Origin: Aralia elata
Lineage: Eukaryota > Streptophyta > Magnoliopsida > Apiales > Araliaceae
Direction of reading: 5' to 3'
Assembly: GCA_034770075.1 (NCBI GenBank)
Contig: JAVJAP010000023.1
Span: 186,001-250,000, forward strand
Length of the DNA stretch: 64,000 bases
The notes beneath the pieces are model-generated. The model made no database searches and was not told where the DNA came from. It was given only the letters and a program-made list of their open reading frames with translations. Positions within the stretch are counted from its first letter, which is position 1. Each line of letters starts with the position of its first letter. Shown here piece by piece: positions 1 through 11,000 of the stretch. The position numbers were made by a program, and so were the translations under genes.

Positions 1-1329
1 CATCGTTCCTACTTCTTACATCAAAAGAAGTCCATCATCGGATTTGGCCCACGGGGTCGCTTTCCTAGGCTCACAACCAAATTTCTACATCACTATAACG
101 AGCTAAAAATTATCAAATGGATATCATCGGGCCATTAGGAAGAATTTCGTTCCATTTGGAACCCTCACTAATAGTCCTCAATCCATGGATCCGCAACAAT
201 ATACAAGAAAAACTACATTTGATATAACCCAAATGACCAAAAGTTTAACAAAATGATATAACAAAAATGCTGTAAAAGAGGGATTTTCACCTTGCAAATG
301 ACACCACAATTCGTATAAACTCGTATATTAATTAGAGTAGAGAAAGTCTATGATACAATCTAACAATAGGGATATAAATCCTCACTTTTTTCTCTCTTTT
401 TTCTCTTTTTTTCGCTGCTACTGCTTGCTGTTTTTCTTCCTCTATCCGCCTGCTCAACCTCCTCTGCATCACTGAATGAAGGAAATGTGCTGAAGTAGGC
501 TGGCTAAGCCCAGCCGCAGATTGATCTGCGGCTGGCCGCAGATCAATGTGCGGCTGGCCTTAGCCCGCCATGCACTTATGTTATTTAATTGTCCTCGGTT
601 TCCGCACCGCACCTCGATTCTCGCGTTGTGCTGTCGGTTTTTGCCGAAAAGCCTGTTGATATAACCCAAATGACCAAAAGTTTAACAAAATGATATAACA
701 AAAATGCTGTAAAAGAGGGATTTTCACCTTGCAAATGACACCACAATTCGTATAAACTCGTATATTAATTAGAGTAGAGAAAGTCTATGATACAATCTAA
801 CAATAGGGATATAAATCCTCACTTTTTTCTCTCTTTTTTCTCTTTTTTTCGCTGCTACTGCTTGCTGTTTTTCTTCCTCTATCCGCCTGCTCAACCTCCT
901 CTGCATCACTGAATGAAGGAAATGTGCTGAAGTAGGCTGGCTAAGCCCAGCCGCAGATTGATCTGCGGCTGGCCGCAGATCAATGTGCGGCTGGCCTTAG
1001 CCCGCCATCCACTCAGCCCGCCATGCACTTATGTTATTTAATTGTCCTCGGTTTCCGCACCGCACCTCGATTCTCGCGTTGTGCTATCGGTTTTTGCCGA
1101 AAAGCCTGTATTTTGCAGTCCGGGAATTACTTGTGAGACGTGACACATTATTCGGGAATGCTCATTTCGGATGGCCTTGTTGTCCCGTCGGTTTTGACTA
1201 CAAATCGTCGCGGTGGCGGCGAGTGTTCGCACTTGTGCCCATTCTTTCTCTCCCGCAGGCCGATTCAATTGACGATTTTGCCCTCCTGTCACGGTTAGCA
1301 CAGGGAACGCAAAATTTGGGTGTCTGTAG
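1..1329 (-). mobile_element. Truncated, diverged LTR of the Tat-type (element B) family
   Basis: This stretch follows the same order as the right part of the element B LTRs (33541-34549 and 48530-49577): the motif about a locus near CCACGGGGTCGC, the CT-rich block, the GCCGCAGAT palindromes, then CCTCCTGTCA and an end near GGTGTCTGTAG. It starts inside the LTR at the window edge, so the other end lies outside. Many substitutions separate it from the B copies, so it is an older or different subfamily. The ORFs at 1031-1429 and on the opposite strand are chance frames inside it. Confidence 0.75.
221..1112. repeat. Tandem duplication of 437 bp inside the LTR
   Basis: The segment beginning GATATAACCCAAATG at 221 is repeated from 658, in almost identical form, up to the motif TTGCCGAAAAGCCTGT. 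The second copy has a small extra block near 1006-1020 that repeats the phrase CCCGCCAT. The duplicated unit contains the CT-rich tract and the GC-rich palindromes of this LTR family. The near identity of the copies compared with the divergence from the B LTRs suggests a recent duplication. Confidence 0.85.
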
Positions 1330-1920
1330 CAAACAAATAACTAGGATGAAAGATATGATCGGTCAAAAGTGCCTTGACCGTTCGGATTTTCATTTCTGGG
1401 TAACCCAGAATTCCCTTGAAGGTGTCTGACAAGGTTTGTCAGACTTTCATGCAACCCAGAATCGGTCTATATGATATGTGTTATGTGATTTCTTTGTTTA
1501 GACTTGTTCTATGCTATGTAGAGTACAATCTGGTAACATAAAAACACACTAACATTAACTAATCTAGCCAGAAATTGCAGTCAAAGTACCTTGACCGCAA
1601 CTGACTTATGAATTTCTGGGTAACCCAGAAATTCGTAAGAACAGTTGGTCCCTGCTAGTTTGACCAAATTTAAATGGCATCAAATGATGTTGTTTGATCT
1701 CAAACAAAACATGTCGTTACTCTCTACCATGTAGACTGTAACGAGCAACAAAAATCAAACCCAAATCATAACCCAGTTGAAATTAATTTGAGCTCAAAGT
1801 AGGCTGTCCAGCGTTGACTAGGTGTTCCTCATGAAGAACACCTTTAGCGACAAAATGCATAGCCAAACCCAGAACACTATGCACATATGCAGACCGTCGC
1901 TAAAGCCCTTTAGCGACGGA
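1330..1920. repeat. Non-coding stretch with two related hairpins and a 26-bp palindrome
   Basis: No gene is visible. Two related units (about 1353-1422 and 1579-1635) share GTCAAA, CCTTGACCG and a hairpin of arms TTTCTGGGT and ACCCAGAA. The second hairpin (1611-1633) has perfect 11-bp arms, AATTTCTGGGT and ACCCAGAAATT, around a single base. A second hairpin has arms AGGTGTTC and GAACACCT near 1820-1842. At 1894-1919 there is a perfect palindrome with 12-bp arms CCGTCGCTAAAG around CC. The last resembles two transposon ends meeting, but no target duplication was found. Confidence 0.5.
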
Positions 1921-2690
1921 TTTTTAATAAAAATTAAATAAAAATCAATTAAATAAATTATAAAATAATAAATAAATATTAAATAATTATTAATAATTAA
2001 TAAATAAATCCAAAAATTCATTTTTAATTATAAAAAAATTATTTTTAATATTTTTATATATTCTGATATATTATTTTAATTAAATAATAAATAATAATTA
2101 TGATAAATTATTTAATAATTGTTTTAATTATTTAAAAATGATATTAAATTATTAAATAATTATATTAATTATTTAAAAATGATATTAAGGTAAATAAAAT
2201 TATTATATATAATAATTAAATAAAATATTAAATATTTTAAAATATTATTAATGATAAATAAATCATTTAAATATATATTAAATATTTAAAAATGTTTATA
2301 AATGATAATTAAATCATTTAAATATTAAATTAAGTTTTGAAAATTATTATAAATAATAAATAAATTATTTTAATAAGAAAATAAATTCAAAAAATATTAT
2401 AAATGATAAAATAAATCATTTAAATAATATTTTATCTTTCTAAAAATATTATAAATGATAAATAAATCATTTAAATAATATTTTAATTATCTAAAAATAT
2501 TCTAGATGACAAATAAATTATTTAAATGTTTTAAAAATATTCTAAATAAGAATTAAATCATTTAAAAATATTCCTAAGCTTGTAAAATTATTTAAAAATA
2601 CTTCAAAGCTTCTGAAAATTATTTAAAAATAATACTAAGCTTCTAAAAATGTTATAAATAATAAATAAATTATTTATACTAATAATTAGA
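1921..2690. repeat. AT-rich degenerate tandem repeat
   Basis: Almost pure A/T sequence in which the phrase AATAAATCATTTAAATA recurs with variation about every 45-60 bp. No coding potential. The short ORF at 1818-2021 is low-complexity and is not a gene. Confidence 0.7.
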
Positions 2691-4057
2691 CTTCCAAATG
2701 AAGTTTTATCGAACAATCTATGTGTTTAGCCATTAAGGATGCGACCGAGATACCGAATCAACGTCGAACCTTAATGAAACTTGTTTAGATTAGCGTGATA
2801 CATGTTTATATACGTGCTAACGCTTATTATTGGTATACGTAGACTACGTGCGTTGACCGATCGTACTAAATTATAGTGAGCTACGCTAAGGCAAGTCTTC
2901 CAACTTTGTTATCTTTATGCAAGTATCCCGAACTTGTTTACTTTTGAGCAAGTCTCCTAACCTTACTCAACTTATATTAAGAAAGTATTATACATCTTGC
3001 TATCAATTATTGTGAAGTTATTGCTTCTTGTTCAGCATAACTTAAGAAATGAATCATTGTTCATATATTGTTTATTCGAGCGGAAATTGTTGTGTCAAAC
3101 CAAATTGTTTGGTAAGACATCTATACTGAGTAAATGAAAATGCCTTCATAGGAAGGCCAATAAATGTCGATAATATATTGACCACAAATGGTAGGATGAT
3201 ATGCATACTCCTAGGATATTGGTGAGGCTGATCACCTACCAGATATCCAAAACTCAAATGGTTCTAAGTCTTTAAAGACTGATAGAACTAAATGAAATAT
3301 ATGGTTCTTATACAGAACCCTCAGTATACATTGTTAACATCTTTCAAATCAAACACATGGTGTTTACATATTCAAATGAACTTACTGAGCATTTGTAGCT
3401 CATTTTTGCGCATATCTTCTTTTGCAGCTTTAAATGATATTCCCGGCACGTCTGGGACTCATAAGGGGAAAAGCCATACCTATTAAGTTTTATTTCTGTT
3501 GTTGAATACTTTAGGTCTTTTAAAGACTTGTTGTTGTAATAACTTAGTATAACGAATGATGTAACCGAATAAAATGTTATGTAATATATTATGATCCTTT
3601 ATGTCATAGATTGCGTTATACTCTGATCTTTAAATTCTTTAGAATAGTTGTACTAAGTTAAATACAATATCTATACGAACTATACATCTGAATGAGGGTA
3701 TTTAAATGATATTGAAAGTCCTATAAGCTCTGGGGTTACACTTAATGAGCGCCGGTAAGGTGCCATCTTTACTGGAATGCGCCCCTCGGTTCTAGGGACA
3801 ATCTTATCATTGATACTGTGAATGTCAGATAGATAGGAACTATTGATATGAAAGAGATATCCACAAGATATGAATCTATACATCCAAGTGAGGGTATCCA
3901 AACACGGATAATGTTCTAACGAGAACTATTATCTGTTATGGGATACTGTGAACCTTGTATAGATAGGAGTCATATTTTATTGAATATTTATAGTTGTATA
4001 GTTCCACGTGAGCACCAGATCTGCTACAGGGGAGTGTAGAGATTTGGGGGCGTCACA
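2691..4057 (-). mobile_element. Probable LTR fragment of another gypsy-type element, inserted in A' reverse transcriptase
   Basis: On the minus strand the RT reading of A' is cut after a codon matching the intact copy (near 30885) and is followed immediately by TGTGACGCCCCCAAATC at 4057. This is a typical TG-initiated LTR start. The remaining sequence down to about 2691 is non-coding and of ordinary base composition. I could not find the other terminus or a second copy of a 5-bp target duplication (expected AGTTA), so the inner boundary is a guess and the element may be rearranged. Only the right boundary is well supported. Confidence 0.45.
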
Positions 4058-4807
4058 AGTTAGACCAAAAGGTAATACTAACCACTCATATAACCCATAT
4101 TTTGTTTTGAAAGCTGTTTTCCATTCATCACCCTCATGCATACAAATTTGATGATATCCACTTTTTAAATCAATTTTTGAAAATACACAGGAACCATGCA
4201 ATTCATCTAACATATCATCTAAACGTGGAATGGGATGTCGATACTTTACCGTAATATTATTTACCGCTCGACAGTCAATGCACATGCGCCACTTCCTATC
4301 CTTTTTAGGCACTAAGATCACTGGAACTGCACATGGAATCATGCTCTCTCTTACGAACCCCTTCTCCATAAGTTCGCCCACTTGCCTTTGCAACTCCTTC
4401 GTCTCCTCGGGATTGCTCCGATAAGCTGGACGGTTTGGAATAGTCGCACCAGGTATGAAGTCAATTTGATGCTCAATTCCCCGAATAGGTGGTAATCCTT
4501 GTGGAAGCTCCTCGAGAAACACATCCTTATAATCCTGCAAAAGAGATGACACAACACTAGGTAAAGAAGAATCGTTAGCGTTAGTATTCAAAAGCGCCTC
4601 CTTATACCTAAGTATAATCATCGGCTGTTTAGCATCTAAAGCACGCCTCACATCGCTCTTTTTTGCATAGATATTTGTTTTTCGCTCCTCATCTTTTCTT
4701 TTCTCTCTTCCTTTTTCTCTCTTATTTTCCCCCTCATTATTTTTTTTCTCAACAATTTTCTTTTCTTCACTCTCCTTCCGTTTTTCATGCTCACTCTGTA
4801 GATGCAT
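4058..4807 (-). pseudogene. A' gypsy reverse transcriptase, N-terminal part, truncated
   Basis: This encodes the start of a Ty3/gypsy pol polyprotein. It includes a charged linker, the pre-RT region with NRPAYRSNPEETKELQ, and RT blocks VILVPKKD, CIDCRAVNN, FSKIDLKSGYHQI and WLVLPFGLT. It stops just before the catalytic YFDD block because another element interrupts it at 4057. The closest relative in the window is element A, whose RT continues through YFDD (about 30800). It lies downstream of the A' protease in the same orientation. It cannot make an active enzyme. Confidence 0.85.
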
Positions 4808-4825
4808 TTGATCCTCATGTACATG

Positions 4826-5377
4826 TTAGGGTGACATATGACACAAAGTAACTTTCCTTTTATTGTAAACAAAAGAATATTCATTTGTAAAACCATCATA
4901 TTTCACTCGCCTGTCAAATTGCCATGGTCGACCAAACAATATGTGACCCGCCTGCATCGAAACCACATAGCACAAAATTTCATCCACATACTTCCCAATA
5001 GTAAATGGCACCAACACCTGTTTAGTCACTTTAATCTCATTACTATCATTGAGCCATTGCAATCGATAAGGTTGAGGATGTTTGGTTGTGGAAAGCCCCA
5101 ATTTCTCTACCATAGCCCTACTTGCCACATTCGTGCAACTACCCCCATCTATCACAACACAGCAAATTTTCCCATTCACCAAGTACCTAGTATGAAATAA
5201 ATTTTCACGCTGCTCGCTGCTTTCCTCCTTCACTTGTGCACTCAGCACCCGTCTCGTCACTAAAACTTCCCCACATATTGGAACTTCCTTGTCTTCCACC
5301 TCCTCCAACGGTGGCATAGAATCAGTATCACTGTCTTCCTCCTCGGTCTCTATATCACCATTATCAAGTAACAACAT
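4826..5377 (-). pseudogene. A' gypsy aspartic protease region
   Basis: The segment between gag and RT encodes an acidic leader (GDIETEEEDSDTD), then the retroviral-type aspartic protease with the active-site block VVIDGGSCTNVA and the later block GHILFGRPWQFD. In life it would cut the gag-pol polyprotein. An in-frame TAA replaces the CAA codon after the gag zinc knuckle, near 5395, and further changes separate it from RT, so the polyprotein is broken. The element A protease at 31480-32480 is a close sister. Confidence 0.85.
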
Positions 5378-5395
5378 GGTCCGTTGATTTGGACA

Positions 5396-6654
5396 TTAAC
5401 TCGCAATATGGCCCTTACCGTGACACTTAAAACATTTAATATCACGATTACGACTAAAGGAAGGTAGTTCAGTTTTACCTTGCATTCCACGGTTAGTCGC
5501 ATCGGTTTTAATCTCCACCTTGGGCTTGACTACAGCTGGTTTCTCCTCTCGCTTACCCGCATTAGATTTCCATGATGAACCCGAATTAGGTATCGATCGT
5601 TGGTTACCTCTCCTCTTAAGCTGTTTCTCAATCTTGATAGCCATGTGTACCATATCCTCCAATACCACGTAATGTTGCTGTTCTACTAAGTCTGCAATCT
5701 CCAAATTCAGTCCTGCCAAAAATCTGGCCATTGTTGATTCACTATCCTCATTTATAGCTCTAGCCATCAACATCTCCATATCTTTGTAATAATCCTCGAC
5801 GCTCCGACTACCTTGTTTCAAGCTTTGCAAACTCCTAACTATCTCTCGGTGATAGTAATCTGGAACGAACCTCTTTTTCATCACTGTCTTCATATCTTCC
5901 CAAGTTTCAATTGGACGTTCACCACACCTCCTCCGGCTAATCGTCAACTGATCCCACCAAGTAACAGCATAAGCTGAGAATTCTGTGGCGGCAAGTTTTA
6001 CTTTCTTTAGCCCCGAGTAATTATGACGGTCAAATATCCAATCCATCTTCTTTTCCCACTCTAGATATGCCTCCGGATCACTCCTTCCTTGGAAAGTTGG
6101 AATTTTCATTTTCATACTATCCAAGTTGTTGTCCTCTCTATCTTGACCCTCTCTATCCCTAGCTCCTTGTTGTCTCCGATGTAAGAAATCAGACTTTCCG
6201 ATGTAACAAGTGGCGCAGTGGTGCAAGCCGCCTTGGGAACGAACCGTAAACCCGGACGACTCAGGATCGACTCCCACTAGCAACACTTGAAGGGGCACTA
6301 ATAATGCTCCGCTGTGGCCACGGGGACGCGGGTGCAAACCCGTATGAAAAGGCTGACCCGGGTTCGGCGGGATTAGTCCGGATGCGTCCGGGAAACCCAC
6401 GGTTAACAAAAAAAAAAATCAGTTTCTTCCACCCTAGCTCCTCTTTGCTAAGTTACCCTTTTTTGTTGAGTTCCCTAGCGGTTTTGAGAAGATTCTCCCC
6501 GAGTAACGCTTAATTGGTCCAAGCGCTCATGCACATGTTCCATTGTCATATCCAACCTCTTACCCCATTCCTTATTCATGGCCTCAATCATCAACTTCAT
6601 ATCGGCTGACAATGAAGATTTTACAAAAGTTCCCTTATCCTTTGAGTTAGACAT
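5396..6654 (-). pseudogene. A' gypsy gag, interrupted by a SINE
   Basis: Gag forms the virus-like particle. The start is best placed at 6654 (MSNSKDKGTFVK), upstream of the SINE. The N-terminal helix region (MNKEWGKRLDMTMEHVHERL) lies at 6420-6654. After the SINE the retrotransposon gag domain resumes (FQGRSDPEAYLEWEKKM, VTWWDQL, RFVPDYYHREI, FLAGLN), followed by a basic linker and the CCHC nucleic-acid-binding knuckle CFKCHGKGHIAS. The N-terminal part also carries in-frame stops between 6430 and 6480. The SINE and the stops make it a pseudogene. Confidence 0.85.
6205..6418 (+). mobile_element. tRNA-derived SINE, family 1, full-length
   Basis: A box A-like motif (TGGCGCAGTGGT at 6211) and a box B-like motif (GGATCGACTCC at 6264) lie in the head, followed by a body with GGTGCAAACCCGT and GGAAACCCACGG, ending in a poly-A run. 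Flanking sequences AAATCAGACTTTCC and AAATCAGTTTCTTCC look like a worn target duplication. Other copies of this family are at 14533-14602 (fragment), 51510-51720 and 63786-64000. Confidence 0.85.
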
Positions 6655-7050
6655 ATTTCCTGCAAAACAGAAGTTAGTAGCAAAATATTTTCCTCACCAC
6701 TCCCTTACGTGTTTCGCTCGATGAATGTTTCACTCGTGTATCACTCAATAGGCTTTTTACCTCAATTGATCTCACCACTAAGCCTTTTACCTCTAATTAT
6801 TCTATCTAATAGGTTCTTTTTGAATTTACCTAACAAAATTTCTCGGTTCTACTAATCAATTTAAAATAACTTATCACGAACAATATAGTCGGTATGACTA
6901 GAAATAGTAACAATCTTGATTACGGAATTGAAAACGAATTCTACGAACAAATAGAAATAACTGAGATAATAATAGAAGTTTCTATACTCCTTTTTTTTTG
7001 CTCACAAATTCAACGAAACAATAAAGATAGATATTTAGCTAGAAAACGCA
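6655..7050 (-). other. A' untranslated leader between PBS and gag
   Basis: Non-coding, A/T-rich, lying between the primer binding site and the gag start codon on the minus strand. It contains no ORF of note. It corresponds to the 5' leader that would carry packaging signals in an LTR retrotransposon. Confidence 0.6.
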
Positions 7051-7062
7051 GCTCTGATACTA
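7051..7062 (-). other. Primer binding site of A' (initiator tRNA-Met type)
   Basis: Read on the minus strand, TAGTATCAGAGC follows the LTR end (CTATCA) after two bases. The usual plant site for initiator tRNA-Met is TGGTATCAGAGC, so one base differs. It fixes the U5 end of the LTR at 7065 and the orientation of the element. Confidence 0.85.
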
Positions 7063-7064
7063 AA

Positions 7065-7626
7065 TGATAGACTCCACGGCACGCTTGGTGAGGTGGTCGT
7101 CGCCCGGATCGTTTCTAATAAGCAACTTTGGGAACTCTCTCGATATCTTAACCCAACGTCTATTTGGGGACGAGAATCTTGACAAATTCGATCAAGCAAT
7201 TGAATTCGCGTAGGATGGAACACCAACAACACTTAGACCCTCGTTTAGATGGAAAACGATAATCTCCGTATGATTGTATGATGCGGTAGAATAACGCCAT
7301 ACACAACTATGGTTTGTTGTATGATAAGTTAAATATGAATCTCAAAAGAAAAACTAAGAAATTAGCTTAGAAATTCTTCAAAGAACCAAAAGTAGAGAAT
7401 AGCTTTCTAGTATGAATAAACTCTGAATAATATTGAATTGTTGTTTTGAATTACAATCAAAATGTCTATATATACTAACTATGAAACCCTATAATCCATA
7501 AAGGAAATAGCAACTGATTTGGAATCAAAATCCTATCTTAAAATATCCTAATTACAATAGAGTTATGAAAATATGTTGAAATTAAGGAAAGAAATCTGAT
7601 CAAACGCACTTCGGATTCCGTGTTCA
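7065..7626 (-). mobile_element. A' LTR
   Basis: On the plus strand the LTR begins TGATAGACTCCACGG, the same U5 end as element A at 16857. It contains a TATA-like box (TATATATA, minus strand) near 7467-7474. The U3 boundary is less certain: I place it at TGTTCA (7621-7626) by comparison with 17450. Beyond it lie the GC palindromes and the pol 3' end of another copy, so this one LTR sits between two partial elements. Confidence 0.7.
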
Positions 7627-7628
7627 GG

Positions 7629-7860
7629 ACCAAGCGCCTAGGCGCTTGGTTTGCTTCTTAATGGAGCGCCTTAGGCACTGTCCTGCAGAATCTTCATCAC
7701 AACGTGAGCGCCTTAGGCGCTTGAAACACAAGGCATGGAGCGCCTTAGGCGCTTAAAACACAAGGCATGGAGCGCCTTAGGCGTTGAGTCGCAGTGTCTT
7801 CCACATTTGGCAAGCGCCCTAGGCGCTTGAAATACAAAGGAATGAGCGCCTTAGGCGCTG
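7629..7860. repeat. GC-palindrome array (seven copies of AGCGCCTNAGGCGCTT)
   Basis: Seven copies of the palindromic core begin near 7633, 7665, 7707, 7739, 7771, 7813 and 7845. The spacings are 32, 42, 32, 32, 42 and 32 bp. The first copy extends to a perfect 22-bp palindrome. The array lies about 155 bp upstream of the LTR TATA-like box in transcription direction and overlaps the end of the pol reading frame. Confidence 0.9.
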
Positions 7861-8117
7861 GAACCTAAATTTTGAATTTTTGCTTCTTTTGCTTCATGAC
7901 TTGGTTCCCTCACTTGTAGCACATTCACCAACTTAGGTCCCAACTCCAACGCCTTTGAACTCGCATCCTTATCATTCCAAGCTTCTTGAATAAACCCATT
8001 AAGTCCTTCCGTGAAGCGTTTTGCTCGTGCTCTCGTCACTGGTCCAACTGGAACTTGCACCGGATCTGCTCCATAGCTCCCGCCCTTGTCCAAGCTAAGC
8101 ATGTCCTCATCAATCAA
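7851..8117 (-). pseudogene. Pol C-terminal tail of a second A'-type element
   Basis: The encoded tail contains DEDMLSLDKG and GPVTRARAKRF, matching the tail of element A (17519-17866 and 21887-22240). It lies upstream, in transcription direction, of the A' LTR, so the order is pol end, LTR, PBS, gag. It is cut at 8117, where satellite sequence begins. Confidence 0.8.
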
Positions 8118-8409
8118 GTCTTGTGTGAGATGTGAGCATCGTTTTGAATGCGATAGTGATGCGATTGCTCCTTTTGATGCTAATCAAACTAGAACAAAGT
8201 ATCTCCTCTTTCTTTGACAATTTGAAGGAACTAATAAAACAATAAGAAAGTCTCCTAAAATCATGACTTGTGTGAGATGTACACATCGTTTTGAACGCGA
8301 TAGTGATGGGATTGCTCCTTTTGATGCTAATCAAACTAAAACGAAGTAATAGGACTTCTAATCACCTCTTTCTTTGACAATTTGAAGGAACGAATGAAAC
8401 AATAAGAAG
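8118..8409 (+). repeat. Satellite array, left edge
   Basis: About two monomers of the 147-160-bp satellite. The first starts as the CAAGTCTTGTGTGAGATG variant. The junction with the gypsy pol tail at 8117/8118 is abrupt, with only a few bases of shared sequence. The array resumes after the LINE at 15555. Confidence 0.9.
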
Positions 8410-9252
8410 TCCTGTGAAGAAGTTCTATTTGAAAGAAAGAAAAATGAAGATCTTATGAACTGTTTATTGGCGCATGGATTCTCTTCTAATGATATCAATG
8501 CCTTTATTTCTGAAGGGAAACTAGCGAACATTGGTCATGCCCCAAAGGTGTCTGATGGAAGTCCTCAAAGAACTGCTGGCGCTCTATGCCAGTCTATTCT
8601 TGGCAAACCTCCTATTTCCTGTGTGGGTGAGGATTCTAGGATGGAGTTTTTGGCCAAACCTATCCAAGCGCCTCTTCATGGGGCAAGTACTTTTGTTCAA
8701 TCTGCTACCCTTCTTAATAATATCTCAGTCTTTGTTCCAACCAGATCTCCTGTTACTCTGGCAGAGAAAAGTGATCTCCAGTGTTTGCAACCTGGAGCTT
8801 CTAAATCATGGTGTGATGTGGTCTCTTCTAACTCTGGCAAAACTTCACGATCTCTATCCTACCATCCTCCCTTATCTGAGGGTGGTCAGATTCTGGTCAA
8901 ACCACCTACTGATGTGCTGAAACGTGGGAACCAACTCTGGTCTTCCAGCCTTGTGGGTTATTTCTTGCACTCAAACCTCCCTTTCAAGGTTGTTGAAGCC
9001 ATTGCCAAGCGCCTTTGGGGATCCATGGGTCTCACAAGTGTCTTTCTTCATAGCAGAGGCTACTACATTTTCAAATTCCAATCCGTCTCTGATAGAGACA
9101 ATGTTCTTGCTTCGGGTCCATGGCACTTTGCCTCAAAAGTGATCGTTCTGCAACCTTAGAAAGAAGGAGTTGAATTTTCAAAAATGGGCCAGCTCAAATT
9201 TCCCATATGGGTTAAGTTAAATCAAATTCCACTCTCATACTGGTCTGATGAG

Positions 9253-11000
9253 TGTTTGTCGATTTAGCAATCAATAAATACGTGCAAGTGTACACGGTCA
9301 ACAAGTAATAAAGTGATAAGAGAGTGTCGAACCCACAGAGAATTATTTAATAATAGTTACCAAATACTAACTCATAATCAAATTAATTTTATTTAAACAA
9401 TTCGATAAAAGATTTTGAATTTTGAAAATAAAGTACTAAACTAACTAATTACTAACTACCAAGAATTGAATTCAGATAAAAATGCTTAAGATTACAATTT
9501 TCCTTAATGTTTCACTTGAATTAATACACTTCCTGTTAAGTTATGCTAACTATTTCAGATTGTTAATCAAGAACTCATCAATATTTATAACCATCTCTCG
9601 ATGTATCATAAACGAATCAACTTAAATCCACAAAAGATAGAATTAAGATAAACACCCTAGTTAACTAATTCACTATATCTCTATGTGAATTACAATTAAA
9701 AAGAATTTAAAGCACAGGTTCTCTTTCAGATTATATGCGGCGTATAGGTATATCTCTATCCTAAACACAAATTATGAATTCCATCACCATGCAGAAAACA
9801 CAATCACATGCTATTATGATTAGGTCTAAATCTATAATCCATCTCTCGAGTTCATATAGATTACCACAGTAATTGTTGATCAAGCAATTAAGCAATTAAT
9901 CACAAATCATAATAGACAACCCGATAATAAACAACAATAATTAACAAGGAAGCATATCAATAAAAGCTACGCAATAAGTTTCATTGTAATCTTAAAAAGA
10001 AATTAGTTTATAATTGAATTAAAATCCATAATCCACAATTGATAAAGCATTCAAGAATACAAAATAAAATATTAGAGAAGAGAATAGAATCTGTAATTGC
10101 AATCCTTGAGTCTCTCCTTCAGCTCTTGTGATGAATCCTTCTTGCTTGCTCAATTGCTTCAAGCCTCCCTCTCTTTCTCCCAAACTAGGGTTAGCAAAAA
10201 TTAGCAAAATCTCCTTCATTCTATGCCTCACATCATGTATTTATAAGTTCTAGTTAAAGTCCTAAACCAATTAGAAGTTACAATCCTTGTTTCATTCAAG
10301 TTGGGTCAAAAATAAGCTTTTCAATAACCCGACGCAGCGCGGCCGCGCCCATATTTGGCCTAGGAAGCAGCGCGGCCGCACCCAAGTGCCAGAAATTAAG
10401 TTTTTTCTTCTGCAGACCAGCGTGGCCGCGCCCAAAATACACTTGGAACCGGCGCGGCCGCGCCCAACAAAATTCTGCTGCAGCATCTGTTGGTAAAATG
10501 GTCATAACTTTTGATCCGGGAGGAGTTACGGGGCCTGTCACTACCAAATTGAAGATATCGACGAGATCTAAAACTTTCCTTCTTTGAGAATTGAGAGATT
10601 AGGGCTGGAGAATGGTTGAAATTGAGCTTCAAGTGACTGCTATATAAATGACAACTCCAAACCTTGATCTCTATTGATAAAAATGTCATAACTCTCGCAT
10701 CTGAACTCCGATTGGGGTGATTCAAGATGTTCCGGAAAGCTAAGAAGTAAATCTACAATAAAATCTAAGTTCCAAACCAAGAACATGCATCCATTTTAAT
10801 GTTAAAAGCCCTGCAATATTCCCTTCTCGCATTTGCTCGCTTATTTTACTCCAAAAGATGTTCGGATCGCGTTTCCTTGTTTCTTCCTACAAAATAACAT
10901 AAAAACACTATAAATACCTAATACTAACTTAAAATACTGAAGAACTCACAAATTATCAAGTCAAACGTACTCAATTCGTAGATGTAAAACCCACTCATCA
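9253..11000 (-). mobile_element. Solo LTR in LINE ORF1
   Basis: The sequence begins TGTTTGTCG and ends ATCA, and is flanked by an exact 5-bp target duplication ATGAG (9248-9252 and 11001-11005). There is no gag, pol or PBS between, so it is a solo LTR of 1748 bp left by LTR-LTR recombination. A TATA-like box on the minus strand (TTATAAATA, about 10238-10247), downstream of the GC palindromes, suggests minus-strand orientation. It is unlike the A or B LTRs in sequence. The ORFs at 10019-10725 are chance frames. Confidence 0.9.
10333..10470. repeat. GC-palindrome array in the solo LTR (four copies of AGCGCGGCCGCGCCC)
   Basis: Copies start near 10336, 10369, 10419 and 10451, giving spacings of about 33, 50 and 32 bp. 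The core is GC-rich and palindromic (GCGCGGCCGCGC) in an otherwise A/T-rich LTR. It lies some 90-220 bp upstream of the minus-strand TATA-like box. Confidence 0.9.

Noticed and set aside
3072..3901. Short ORFs at 3072-3257, 3292-3486 and 3680-3901 as small genes
   Set aside because: No domain, no codon bias and location inside LTR-like non-coding DNA.
7629..7860. A CRISPR-like array (regularly spaced palindromic repeats)
   Set aside because: The genome is a plant, the repeats are only about 16 bp, the spacers are partly repeated (for example AAACACAAGGCATGG) and the array sits beside an LTR with no cas genes.
9253..11000. A complete small LTR element (TRIM) in the LINE
   Set aside because: There is one TG...CA unit with a target duplication and no internal repeat of its ends, PBS or polypurine tract, so it is a solo LTR.
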